DNA of 60,312 nucleotides from Candidatus Nitrosopumilus sp. (GTDB taxonomy: Archaea; Thermoproteota; Nitrososphaeria; Nitrososphaerales; Nitrosopumilaceae). The stretch is from NCBI GenBank assembly GCA_029864335.1, contig JAOTTS010000013.1, positions 1-60,312 on the forward strand, given 5' to 3'. Under the pieces are notes generated by a model. It did no database searches and had not been told where the DNA came from. It was given only the letters and a program-made list of their open reading frames with translations. The position numbers and the translations under genes were made by a program. This document shows positions 33,236 through 40,831 of the stretch, piece by piece; positions within the stretch are counted from its first letter, which is position 1; every line of letters begins with the position of its first letter.

Positions 33236-33667
33236 ATGAGCCAAACAAAAATTCCTGTAAGTAAATTCATGATGAAAAATTTTAAATCTATTTCTTCTAC
33301 ATGTACCATTGAAGATGCAGCCAAAATATTTTATGATGAGAATATTACATCTTTGATGGTTTTAGAAAATAATGCTTTCATTGGAATCATTACCGAACAA
33401 GACCTTACTGCAAGTACATTGGTGTTTGGACATAAAAAAGACACTCTCGTAAAAAACATCATGACTACGTCTTTGGTATTTGTAGAATCTACTATTTCAA
33501 TAATGGATGCTGCAAATATTATGATTGAAAAACAAATTCACAAACTCCCAGTTATGGAAAATGATCAAATAGTTGGATTGATCTCAGCCACTGATCTCAT
33601 GATTCTCTTTTCTATGATTAAAGAAGAAGATCTTGTAAAAATTATTGGTGCTCAAGCTGGAATCTAA
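33236..33667 (+). CDS. CBS-domain pair protein
   Basis: 143 residues forming one Bateman module: CBS1 from residue 7 (FMMKNFKSISSTCTIEDAAK...NNAFIGIITEQDL) and CBS2 from residue 76 (IMTTSLVFVESTISIMDAAN...QIVGLISATDLMIL). Such modules bind adenosyl ligands (AMP/ATP/SAM) and sense energy state. No catalytic domain is attached, so it acts in trans. Divergent from the DUF432-mscS pair. Confidence 0.9.
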   Translation: MSQTKIPVSKFMMKNFKSISSTCTIEDAAKIFYDENITSLMVLENNAFIGIITEQDLTASTLVFGHKKDTLVKNIMTTSLVFVESTISIMDAANIMIEKQIHKLPVMENDQIVGLISATDLMILFSMIKEEDLVKIIGAQAGI

Positions 33668-33744
33668 AATATTTGGAAATATATTCCAAGTATAAAATAG
33701 GCTCAAAATTCACCCAATTTTTTTAAAAAATAGATGAAAATAAT

Positions 33745-34224
33745 CTAGATTGATTCTAGATTATCTCCTAGTGTATTTATCACCTTGAAGATTTTGACAT
33801 TATAGTCACCTTCAAAAAAATGGATGATATTGTCTTCATCTATTGACAGCAATCGGAACCTGTACTCAAAGGAATTATCTCCTTTCAAGCTAACCTGCGC
33901 AACATGAATAGGGACGTCTTCATCGGCTTTGAAGATTTGAATAATCACAGGGTATCCTTGTGAAGGATCATTTACTTTACCTTTGATTGTTCCCCAAGGA
34001 AGTGTATTTGTTTCAGGAATATTCATGGAAAGACTCGTCTTTTCAAGACTTGTCTCATCATCAAGTTTCATCACTGTAGTTTGAGTTGATTCTGCAAACG
34101 CAGAAACGTCAAACATTAAGGAAGACAAGCTCAACATCATTCCAAAAATACATGATGTTGCAAAACTTTTTACGTTTCCTGTTTTCCGTTTCCTCAGTAT
34201 GTCTGATACAGAAACTACACTCAT
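33745..34224 (-). CDS. Exported small beta-domain protein
   Basis: About 159 residues from ATG 34224 (MSVVSVSD), which overlaps the upstream gene's stop as ATGA; 34239 is an alternative. A hydrophobic segment (ATSCIFGMMLSLSSLMFDV) with AFAES cleavage-like site acts as a signal peptide. The mature part has an Ig-like strand pattern (TLPWGTIKGKVNDPSQGYPV...). Last gene of a four-gene minus-strand operon. Surface or periplasm-like location inferred. Confidence 0.55.
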   Translation of the reverse strand: MSVVSVSDILRKRKTGNVKSFATSCIFGMMLSLSSLMFDVSAFAESTQTTVMKLDDETSLEKTSLSMNIPETNTLPWGTIKGKVNDPSQGYPVIIQIFKADEDVPIHVAQVSLKGDNSFEYRFRLLSIDEDNIIHFFEGDYNVKIFKVINTLGDNLESI

Positions 34225-34418
34225 ACTGATGTGCCACACCTCACTAGATGGCCTCTTCTTGATTTTTTTTGCTTTACAAACAAATCAAAATCATCTAGCA
34301 TTATTTCATTCTCATATTGAAAATTGATACTATCTGAATTCTTGATTTGTTCGATGTGGGCCAGCAGCGAAGATGAAAATCCACCCTTGGAAAATTTTTT
34401 TTTGTTGGTAGGTTTCAT
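34221..34418 (-). CDS. Small basic hypothetical protein
   Basis: 65 residues, MKPTNKKKFSKGGFSSSLLA followed by a mixed segment and a basic tail (KQKKSRRGHLVRCG). It begins one base after the stop of the preceding small ORF and overlaps the next start by four bases, so it is translationally coupled. No domain recognised. Confidence 0.5.
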   Translation of the reverse strand: MKPTNKKKFSKGGFSSSLLAHIEQIKNSDSINFQYENEIMLDDFDLFVKQKKSRRGHLVRCGTSV

Positions 34419-34522
34419 TTAATCATCTCCTCCACACAATCTTGACAATGCAACTGAACAAGATGGGTCGGCATCTTGTTGGACACAATCTGGGCATTTG
34501 AAAAAAAATATTGTGTTTGCAT
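34419..34522 (-). pseudogene. Cysteine-rich micro-ORF, frameshifted at a T run
   Basis: From ATG 34522 the start MQTQYFF is in one frame, while the cysteine-rich remainder KCPDCVQQDADPSCSVALSR and LCGGDD lies in another, ending at TAA 34419. Adding one T to the run of eight near 34505 joins them into a 34-residue CPDC...C...C protein. The lesion is a homopolymer indel; sequencing error is a serious alternative. It sits between two coupled genes. Confidence 0.4.
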
Positions 34523-34523
34523 T

Positions 34524-34691
34524 CTAATATCTCTCCTCAAACAGAACCCATGTTAGCCCCATCAAATCCTCGGTGGAGAAAGTAGGTGTCTTATCTTTAT
34601 GCAAGGATTTTGACACTGCTTTTACAGGGTTGCTTGCAACCTGAGTTTTGGATGGCGAGTGTTGCCAATTGTGCATGGTTTGCTGTTTCAT
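34524..34691 (-). CDS. Small hypothetical protein, first gene of an operon
   Basis: 55 residues (MKQQTMHNWQHSPSKTQVAS...) ending STEDLMGLTWVLFEERY. The C-terminal 'T.EDLMGLTWVLFEE' resembles 'TWEEVAVLSWILLDKEE' of the gene at 39962, so the two may be distant paralogues. It ends one base before the next ATG. Promoter likely in the shared divergent region upstream of 34691. Confidence 0.5.
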   Translation of the reverse strand: MKQQTMHNWQHSPSKTQVASNPVKAVSKSLHKDKTPTFSTEDLMGLTWVLFEERY

Positions 34692-34708
34692 GGAATTACT
34701 GAGGCTGA

Positions 34709-34742
34709 GTTATATATAATAAGAGATACCGTATTACGGTAT
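34709..34742. promoter_or_regulatory. TATA box and perfect palindrome at a divergent promoter
   Basis: GTTATATATAATAAG (about 34709-34722) is a strong TATA element about 20 bases before the ATG at 34741. ATACCGTA-T-TACGGTAT (34726-34742) is a perfect 8-base palindrome with a one-base centre. It covers the expected transcription start and the first two bases of the start codon, a classic position for a repressor operator on a leaderless message. Confidence 0.6.
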
Positions 34743-35598
34743 GCCTTTTGAATCAGATTCTGTATTGGGTAACTTGCAAAACTACAAAATGTATTTGCGA
34801 CCAAATGCCCATATTCATTATGGAACACCCAGTGAAAAGAAATCCAATCTGAATAAACACCAACAAAATGTTCAAACTCTATTAAAAATAATGAGCAAAA
34901 ATGAGTCATTAACTACATGGGATTTGGCAAAAATTTCAATTCCTAATGACATGGCAAGATTACGTGAACGCGAAAAAATTTACAGACGATTACTTGTTGG
35001 AAGAAAAGACAACGAAAAACATTCCAATGGAATTTTGGATTTAGGATTAGCAATCAAAGATGGAAAAAGTCTCAAAACTGGAATTGCTGACAAGTACAGA
35101 TTATCGTTGTATGGAATTTTGTATTGTATCGATGTATTGAATTTTTCTAATAATGAAATCGATAAAATTGCAGAAAAATATTCCAGGGTCTTGCCAAAAG
35201 TTTTTGGAAAATGGGGTTATCTTAAATCAAAAATAGGTGACAGGATTTATGGAATTAAGTTATTAGCAAATGGATTGCTTGCAGACAATCCTCAAATTCA
35301 AGTCCAACCGGGAATTCCATTTTACGAATTAATGTCATACGTGCACATAAAATACCAAAGAAATTTTGAATCCATTTCCGAAGAGCAATTGGCAGAGCAG
35401 ATTTCGTATTGGTTTTATACTAATTTATTATACAATCCAATTGGAAAAAATAATTCAAAATCCAATGGGATAAAAAGTTTAGATGTTGTCTTTGATGATG
35501 ATTCTTATCTAAAAAAATGGTTTCTGATTTTTTTTAGAGATGCAATTAAATATTATCAGCAAAGATATAGCATATTAAAAAAGTCAGACGTTAAATGA
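34741..35598 (+). CDS. Conserved thaumarchaeal hypothetical, possible winged-helix N-domain
   Basis: 285 residues, leaderless start at the edge of a palindrome. Residues about 43-90 (VQTLLKIMSKNESLTTWDLA then ARLREREKIYRRLLVG) suggest a winged-helix DNA-binding domain; residues about 95-120 look like a beta wing. The C-terminal 150 residues are helical with no recognised domain. A transcriptional regulator controlling its own promoter is a reasonable inference from the operator position, not a demonstrated fact. Confidence 0.55.
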   Translation: MPFESDSVLGNLQNYKMYLRPNAHIHYGTPSEKKSNLNKHQQNVQTLLKIMSKNESLTTWDLAKISIPNDMARLREREKIYRRLLVGRKDNEKHSNGILDLGLAIKDGKSLKTGIADKYRLSLYGILYCIDVLNFSNNEIDKIAEKYSRVLPKVFGKWGYLKSKIGDRIYGIKLLANGLLADNPQIQVQPGIPFYELMSYVHIKYQRNFESISEEQLAEQISYWFYTNLLYNPIGKNNSKSNGIKSLDVVFDDDSYLKKWFLIFFRDAIKYYQQRYSILKKSDVK

Positions 35599-35602
35599 AA
35601 TT

Positions 35603-35965
35603 CTAATTTTTTGATTTTATGATGCTATTTAATTCATTTAGATCAAATGGTTTTGTAAGTAATCCAAACAATCCTGATTTCATTGCTTTCTCAAACTCTT
35701 CGTTGTTAATTGTATATGCTGATGTAAAGACTATCTTTGCATCTGGATTATCTTTTTTTATTTTAAAAAATGCTTCATATCCATTCATTACAGGCATCTT
35801 CAAATCCATTAGAACAATATTTGGTCTTGATTCTTTATATTTTTTTATGGCCTCTTCTCCATTTTTGGCCGTGATTACATCATAATTTTCATACTTTAAC
35901 ATGTATTCTGTGGCCTCCAAGAACTGAATATCATCATCTACTAAAAGAATGCGAAAATTTACCAT
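35603..35965 (-). CDS. Response regulator receiver protein (CheY-like)
   Basis: 120 residues, receiver domain only. Acidic pocket DDD near residue 10, phospho-acceptor aspartate in IVLMDLKMPVMNGYEA (about residue 55), switch threonine/serine in KIVFTSAYT and lysine in GLLTKPFDLNEL. No output domain, so it signals through protein contacts. It is on the same strand and 43 bases downstream of a histidine kinase gene, its likely partner. Confidence 0.93.
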   Translation of the reverse strand: MVNFRILLVDDDIQFLEATEYMLKYENYDVITAKNGEEAIKKYKESRPNIVLMDLKMPVMNGYEAFFKIKKDNPDAKIVFTSAYTINNEEFEKAMKSGLFGLLTKPFDLNELNSIIKSKN

Positions 35966-36008
35966 TGTTTTCTCCTTTTTTGATTGCTAATCAATATTGC
36001 TTGAATGG

Positions 36009-37646
36009 TCATTTTGGTAACCTGATTGAGAATTTCACCGGATTTGTAGTGGCAAATATCTCACCCTTGTGTTGTTCTATGATATTTTTGCAACTAGAAA
36101 GGCCTAGACCAGTTCCTTCCAATTTGGTAGTAAACAAGGTATCGAAGATACGTTTTAGATCCTTTGATGGAATGTTAGGACCTGAATTCTCAAACGCAAT
36201 TGTAACATAAGAACTAGTTTCATGCATATTGATATTGATTTCTCCTTTTGTATCTCCAATGGATTGAATTGCGTTTAGTATGATGTTTACAAATACAATG
36301 AGCATTTTTTCATGATCAAATTTTAACGTTACATCATTTTTTGGTGTGATTATCGTAATGTTTTCTGGAATAATTAATGTATCTATTGCTTCTTGAAGAG
36401 TGTGATTGATTGAATATGGTTTAAGAACTAAAGGAGTTGTTCTTACATAGTTTAACACTTCTTCAATTTGATGGGAAATTCGACGTACAGATAGATTTAT
36501 TCGCTTGATTTCTCTTGAAATGATTTCGTTATTATCATTATTTTCTTTTTCAATTATCACTCCTGCATTTTTTATTGTGCCCAATGGGTTTCGTATATCA
36601 TGTGCAATGTTTGATGAAAGCTGCCCAATAACTGTTAATTTTTCTTTCTTGAAGCTTTTTGAGCGTTTAACCAAGAATGCTAACAAAACAATTATTGTAG
36701 ATAACAACAAAAAAACGGTTTGAATCTTTGTGACAAAAATTATTTCATCAATCTCTTTGTTAATTGATTGGGTAGGAGTGACCACTGCAAATATGAATTC
36801 AATTTTACCATTCACTGGAACTGGTATTCCTGTGCTAATTCTCTCCCCAATATCATTATTCAAAGTGAAAATTACTGTGGAAAGGTTTCCTTTGAGTATA
36901 ACTTGGATATGATTATTTAAAAAAGAAGGATTGATAATTTGTTGTTGAATTTCTTCTTCAAAAAAATTCTCTCCTATATTTTCAGTGGCTGGATCAATCA
37001 ATATAACATGATTTTCATCCATGACCATCAAAAATTGAGATTCTATATCGTAAATGTTTCCATGTCTCTTGAAAAATTCGCTTGCTGCAAATGTTACTAA
37101 GAGCATTCCTGATGGCTTGTTTGTTTCCTCATTAATTATTGGAAAAGTGATTGCAATTTCTGGCTCATCAAATAGCAATGTGTTAATTGACAGAATCCTT
37201 GGCTCTGAAATCAAACCATTCTTTTCTGAATCAATTAATTCGGATAATCCCTTAACTTTGGCACCAATAAACGAATTGTGACTTTTACTAGCTTGAGACA
37301 AAACTGTGAAATCTTCGTCAAGTGCAAGAATTTGTGCAGTAGGAGAGATAGAATTGAGACGAATAAATGCCTGGGCAATTAATCTATTCGACTCTACAGT
37401 TCCAATGTCTTTTTGTAGTTCACTTGATTTTGCCAAGTTATCCAATTCAAATATTATTGACTCCAATTCCGAAGTTATGTTCTTGGATATTGATTTTGCA
37501 ATGATTTCTTGAATTTCAATCTGATTTTGTATGATTGATGTTTTGATGTTTTCTTCTTCTATGCTGTAAATTTGAATCGTGGCAATAACTAGTGATATGA
37601 TGATTGCAAAAATGACTCCATACCATGTCCATTTTTTTTTATTCAC
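36009..37646 (-). CDS. Sensor histidine kinase with extracytoplasmic sensor
   Basis: 545 residues. TM1 near residues 10-28 and TM2 near 300-320 frame a roughly 270-residue extracellular Cache-like sensor. The cytoplasmic kinase has the H-box SSNIAHDIRNPLGTIKNAGV, near residue 350, an N-box (FVNIILNAIQSIGD), and the G-box GTGLGLSSCKNIIEQHKGEI. It would autophosphorylate and pass phosphate to the receiver protein downstream. Ligand unknown. Confidence 0.92.
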   Translation of the reverse strand: MNKKKWTWYGVIFAIIISLVIATIQIYSIEEENIKTSIIQNQIEIQEIIAKSISKNITSELESIIFELDNLAKSSELQKDIGTVESNRLIAQAFIRLNSISPTAQILALDEDFTVLSQASKSHNSFIGAKVKGLSELIDSEKNGLISEPRILSINTLLFDEPEIAITFPIINEETNKPSGMLLVTFAASEFFKRHGNIYDIESQFLMVMDENHVILIDPATENIGENFFEEEIQQQIINPSFLNNHIQVILKGNLSTVIFTLNNDIGERISTGIPVPVNGKIEFIFAVVTPTQSINKEIDEIIFVTKIQTVFLLLSTIIVLLAFLVKRSKSFKKEKLTVIGQLSSNIAHDIRNPLGTIKNAGVIIEKENNDNNEIISREIKRINLSVRRISHQIEEVLNYVRTTPLVLKPYSINHTLQEAIDTLIIPENITIITPKNDVTLKFDHEKMLIVFVNIILNAIQSIGDTKGEININMHETSSYVTIAFENSGPNIPSKDLKRIFDTLFTTKLEGTGLGLSSCKNIIEQHKGEIFATTNPVKFSIRLPK

Positions 37647-37727
37647 TACTACTGATAAATTACCGTCTCCTAATTAATTCCACCAAAATTGTTTTGAGTC
37701 TATATTGAAAATTAAAAGTAAATAGGT

Positions 37728-38594
37728 TTATGCTGGTGTGTAGTCTTTTGCTTGGCCTGCAACTGCTTTTGCATGTGCATCTGCTTTTTGCAAGATTTGC
37801 TCCTTTGTCTCATCTGTCATAAATCTTGACTCTACTGATAATGAGTGAGCATATTGGGCGGCCTTGCTGAGAATCTGTGAGATGTTGTCTGTAGTAATGT
37901 ATGCTGCCTCTATTGATAGTGAAACTGCTTCTTGGTGGGCTTGTCCGAACTGTGCTCTTATCTTCTCAACATCAATTACCATCTCTTTTTCTGCATACGT
38001 AGTGCCTTCCTCAAGTGCTGAATAAAGTGAAATTCCAGCCTCTACTGGTTTGATATCTAATTTACCTAGAATTGATGCTAATTTCTCATTGATTGCATCA
38101 CCTTTTAATACGGGTGTACTGTCTTTTGCAATCCAAATTGTTCCTTGATCAATCTTTGTTGGAATACCAGCTTCTTTGAATTCTGTAAGCATTGGTCCTG
38201 GTGCAATCCCTGTGTTCTTTGCAGGTACGACAATATCGATACTTGCAATGTCTCCCCCTCTTGCTGCCATCATTACTTTGTTTTTAGCTAAAAGAACATT
38301 GAGTTTGAATGGTGACATGTTTGTAAACAAGAACATGCATTGACCTTCAAGCTGGTCTGCAATCTCTTTGATTCCTGGAATGTCAATTGAGTTGAGTGCT
38401 TTTTGTGCAACCTTGTCTTTGATTGCAACAAACTCTACATTACCTTTAAGAACTTTTCTTAATGGTAGAATCTGTGAAGACCGTACCTTGTTCATTTTGA
38501 TGATTGCAACTACTTTGTATTTTCTTGGTAGCTCTTGTAATTGCTGATACATCTGAGTTTTTCTTTTAGGATAAGTAGTTCTATTCTCATGCAA
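37728..38594 (-). CDS. rpl10: Ribosomal protein L10 (P0)
   Basis: 288 residues. The N-terminal rRNA-binding domain is MYQQLQELPRKYKVVAIIKM, near residues 15-34, and the archaeal insertion region contains NTGIAPGPMLTEFKEAGIPT. The C-terminal helices that anchor L12 dimers follow. The tail lacks the very acidic LSSLFG-type end seen in some archaeal P0. The start overlaps the rpl1 stop by eight bases; the two form an operon. Confidence 0.95.
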   Translation of the reverse strand: MHENRTTYPKRKTQMYQQLQELPRKYKVVAIIKMNKVRSSQILPLRKVLKGNVEFVAIKDKVAQKALNSIDIPGIKEIADQLEGQCMFLFTNMSPFKLNVLLAKNKVMMAARGGDIASIDIVVPAKNTGIAPGPMLTEFKEAGIPTKIDQGTIWIAKDSTPVLKGDAINEKLASILGKLDIKPVEAGISLYSALEEGTTYAEKEMVIDVEKIRAQFGQAHQEAVSLSIEAAYITTDNISQILSKAAQYAHSLSVESRFMTDETKEQILQKADAHAKAVAGQAKDYTPA

Positions 38595-39264
38595 ATTTCT
38601 TTCTAACCTCTTGAATTTGTTTTATTGGCTTGCCCATTGTAGTTTTAATCATAACTCTTCTCATGTTCTTCTCACCATTTGGCAATTTCTTTTCAATTGC
38701 ATTTAGAACAGTGTGTGCATTGATTGCCAAATCAGCATCATCCATAGTTTCATCTCCAATCTTACATGAAACAGATAGTGATGCTCTTGTTCTTACTTTA
38801 ATCGATGATCTAAATCTTGTCAAAAATGCATCAATTGGTGCATCAAAAGGAACTGGTGTTGGCATCTTTCCTCTAGGACCTAAAAGTTGACCCAAAGTTT
38901 TTCCGACTGTTGGCATTACTTTAGTATCTGCTAAAAAGAAATCATATTTGTTGATGAATTTTCTAGATTCTCTTTTGTTAGCTCCGAATTTATCTAATTC
39001 TTCAGTTCCAATTACAGAATCTGCGTTTGCCTGTTTTGCTTTCTGGCCCATCTCACCTGTTGCCATTACACAAACAGTAGCTGGTGAATTAGTCTTTGGA
39101 AGCTGAACTACTTCATTTAGTGCAAATCCTTTCTTTACATCAATATCTTTGAAATTAGCAATTAGCTCAATTGACTGCGTAAACTTTTTCTTTTTTGTAG
39201 CCGCTTTTGCCTCTTTGATCATATCTACTAGCTGAGACTCTGTAATCATTACGAACATTTTCAA
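38587..39264 (-). CDS. rpl1: Ribosomal protein L1
   Basis: 225 residues from ATG 39264; MITESQ at 39249 is a plausible later start. L1 landmarks are GKTLGQLLGPRGKMPTPVPF, near residues 122-141, and RTRASLSVSCKIGDETMDDA. It binds 23S rRNA at the L1 stalk and in archaea its own mRNA. The gene precedes rpl10. rpl11 is not adjacent but lies 4 kb away on the same strand. Confidence 0.96.
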   Translation of the reverse strand: MKMFVMITESQLVDMIKEAKAATKKKKFTQSIELIANFKDIDVKKGFALNEVVQLPKTNSPATVCVMATGEMGQKAKQANADSVIGTEELDKFGANKRESRKFINKYDFFLADTKVMPTVGKTLGQLLGPRGKMPTPVPFDAPIDAFLTRFRSSIKVRTRASLSVSCKIGDETMDDADLAINAHTVLNAIEKKLPNGEKNMRRVMIKTTMGKPIKQIQEVRKKFA

Positions 39265-39415
39265 AAAAGCCTACTTAAAATCGTTTAGAGATTGCAGTTT
39301 TTAGTTATCGATATTTTTAGAAAAATTACAAATTTTCAATTAAATCTTGTAAATCTAGACGAATTATTTGTAAAAACCTACATATATTAAATCATAAAAT
39401 CTTTTTTCAAATACG

Positions 39416-39877
39416 TTGCATCGTTTTGACGAACTAGACATGAAATTACTTTTTGAATTAACCAAGGATGGCTCGATGTCTGTTCCTACACTATCTAAAA
39501 AACTCGGAATTAACGCATCAGTGCTGTATAGCCGAATCAAGAGATTGATGAAGAAAAAACTAATCAAAAAATTCACAGTGGAAATAGATAACTCTCTTTT
39601 GGGAATTGGTGTCAAGGCCTCAATTGGAATCAACAGGAATCCAAAACACAAGGATGAAATTCACAAAACATTCATGAGCATCTCAGAAGTTGCATCTATC
39701 TCAGAAGTCACCGGTAGATTTGATATGATCATCCAGGTTTATGCAAAAGATCTTGAGGCTCTTCATACTATAGTCATTGAAAAGATTGGCAAAATTCCAG
39801 GCATTCAAAGTTCTGAAACTTTTGTTGAACTACAAAAAACCGATAAGGATCCTGTCTATCTTACTCAAATAATCTAG
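39416..39877 (+). CDS. Lrp/AsnC-family transcriptional regulator
   Basis: 153 residues from a TTG start. An N-terminal helix-turn-helix (DELDMKLLFELTKDGSMSVP then LSKKLGINASVLYSRIKRLM) and a C-terminal RAM domain (VASISEVTGRFDMIIQVYAK...) give the full Lrp architecture. It likely senses amino acids. Single-RAM proteins at 27840 and 29132 could be partners. It is divergent from rpl1 and may act on the shared intergenic region. Confidence 0.92.
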   Translation: MHRFDELDMKLLFELTKDGSMSVPTLSKKLGINASVLYSRIKRLMKKKLIKKFTVEIDNSLLGIGVKASIGINRNPKHKDEIHKTFMSISEVASISEVTGRFDMIIQVYAKDLEALHTIVIEKIGKIPGIQSSETFVELQKTDKDPVYLTQII

Positions 39878-39961
39878 ATATTGAACATTTAACTCAAATT
39901 TTAGGTCCTCAGTTAAAACAAAAAAACTCAAACTGATTTTTTCTATTAGAACCAAAAAGGC

Positions 39962-40177
39962 ATGCCACAAAAAAATAATCATTTCAATATAATACAAGAA
40001 TCTAAAGATAATCTCTCAACAACATTAATTCATAACCACTCTAAAAACAATCAGATTCAGAATCCTCCAAAAAACAAATACAAAAAAGCATTAGCAATAG
40101 AGAATTTGAAACAATTCACCTGGGAAGAAGTTGCAGTATTGTCCTGGATTCTACTAGATAAGGAGGAGGCCTTCTAA
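39962..40177 (+). CDS. Small hypothetical protein
   Basis: 71 residues. A low-complexity polar N-half rich in Asn, Gln and Lys is followed by a compact C-terminal helix NLKQFTWEEVAVLSWILLDK. The stop directly abuts the next start at 40178, so the genes are coupled. Its C-terminal motif resembles that of the gene at 34524. Function unknown. Confidence 0.5.
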   Translation: MPQKNNHFNIIQESKDNLSTTLIHNHSKNNQIQNPPKNKYKKALAIENLKQFTWEEVAVLSWILLDKEEAF

Positions 40178-40468
40178 TTGGAAGTAAAACAAATGAGTCT
40201 TTATGATGAAATCTGTAAAAATATGTGTAAAGTACTTGAAATTAGATTTGCAGTAATGGTAAACAAACGTGAGCGAAAGATCTCTGAGTGTAAAACCCAA
40301 ACAATTCCTTTAGAAAGTGATGAACAAAAAATGAAGATGCTGTTAATGGAAACAACACTTGATTTGTCAATGAGAAAAGAATTTGACAATTCATTTGGAA
40401 AGATATCTGCTATTGTCTCAGTTAGAGAAAACACTACTATGATTACAATTCCATATCCAGAAGATTAA
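40178..40468 (+). CDS. Thaumarchaeal roadblock-like (DUF6659-type) protein
   Basis: 96 residues from TTG 40178, or 91 from ATG 40193 (MSLYDEIC). 'YDEICKNMCKVLEIRFAVMV', a lysine-rich linker, 'TTLDLSMRKEFDNSFGKISA' and 'NTTMITIPYPED' match the same family as the gene at 14711. It follows the 39962 gene without a gap. Role in signalling is inferred for the family only. Confidence 0.65.
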   Translation: MEVKQMSLYDEICKNMCKVLEIRFAVMVNKRERKISECKTQTIPLESDEQKMKMLLMETTLDLSMRKEFDNSFGKISAIVSVRENTTMITIPYPED

Positions 40469-40608
40469 CTGCTGTTGTCCGTTGAACCTGGATTGGATAC
40501 TAATAACACAATTCAGACTTCATACCATTATCTTGTTACTACAAACCCTCATCAAGATAAATCTAGTTAAAATTCCTCAAATAGATTAATTTTCTAAAAA
40601 TTCGGTGT

Positions 40609-40733
40609 ATGGAATTGCCTGATGAGTCATGTAGAAAATGTGGAAGCTGCTATTGGATTATTCGTTATGTGGTAAATGCAAGGGCCCTACACGATTAATT
40701 TGTAGAATTTGTGAAATGATTACTACTGAATGA
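40609..40733 (+). pseudogene. Zinc-ribbon micro-protein, frameshifted
   Basis: ATG 40609 gives MELPDESCRKCG, after which the true continuation LLLDYSLCGKCKGPTRLICR and ICEMITTE is in a different frame, ending at TGA 40731-40733. A one-base loss near 40642-40646 would explain it. Three CxxC knuckles then line up (CRKC, CGKC, CRIC). The lesion is not in a homopolymer. The rest of 40469-40831 shows no gene. Confidence 0.5.
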
Positions 40734-40831
40734 TATCATGTATCTATCTGCTTCAAGATAATAGAGCATGATGAAAAAACTATCAAATTTTCTTTAATAA
40801 GAAAATGGGAAACAACTAATTAATTCATGAT

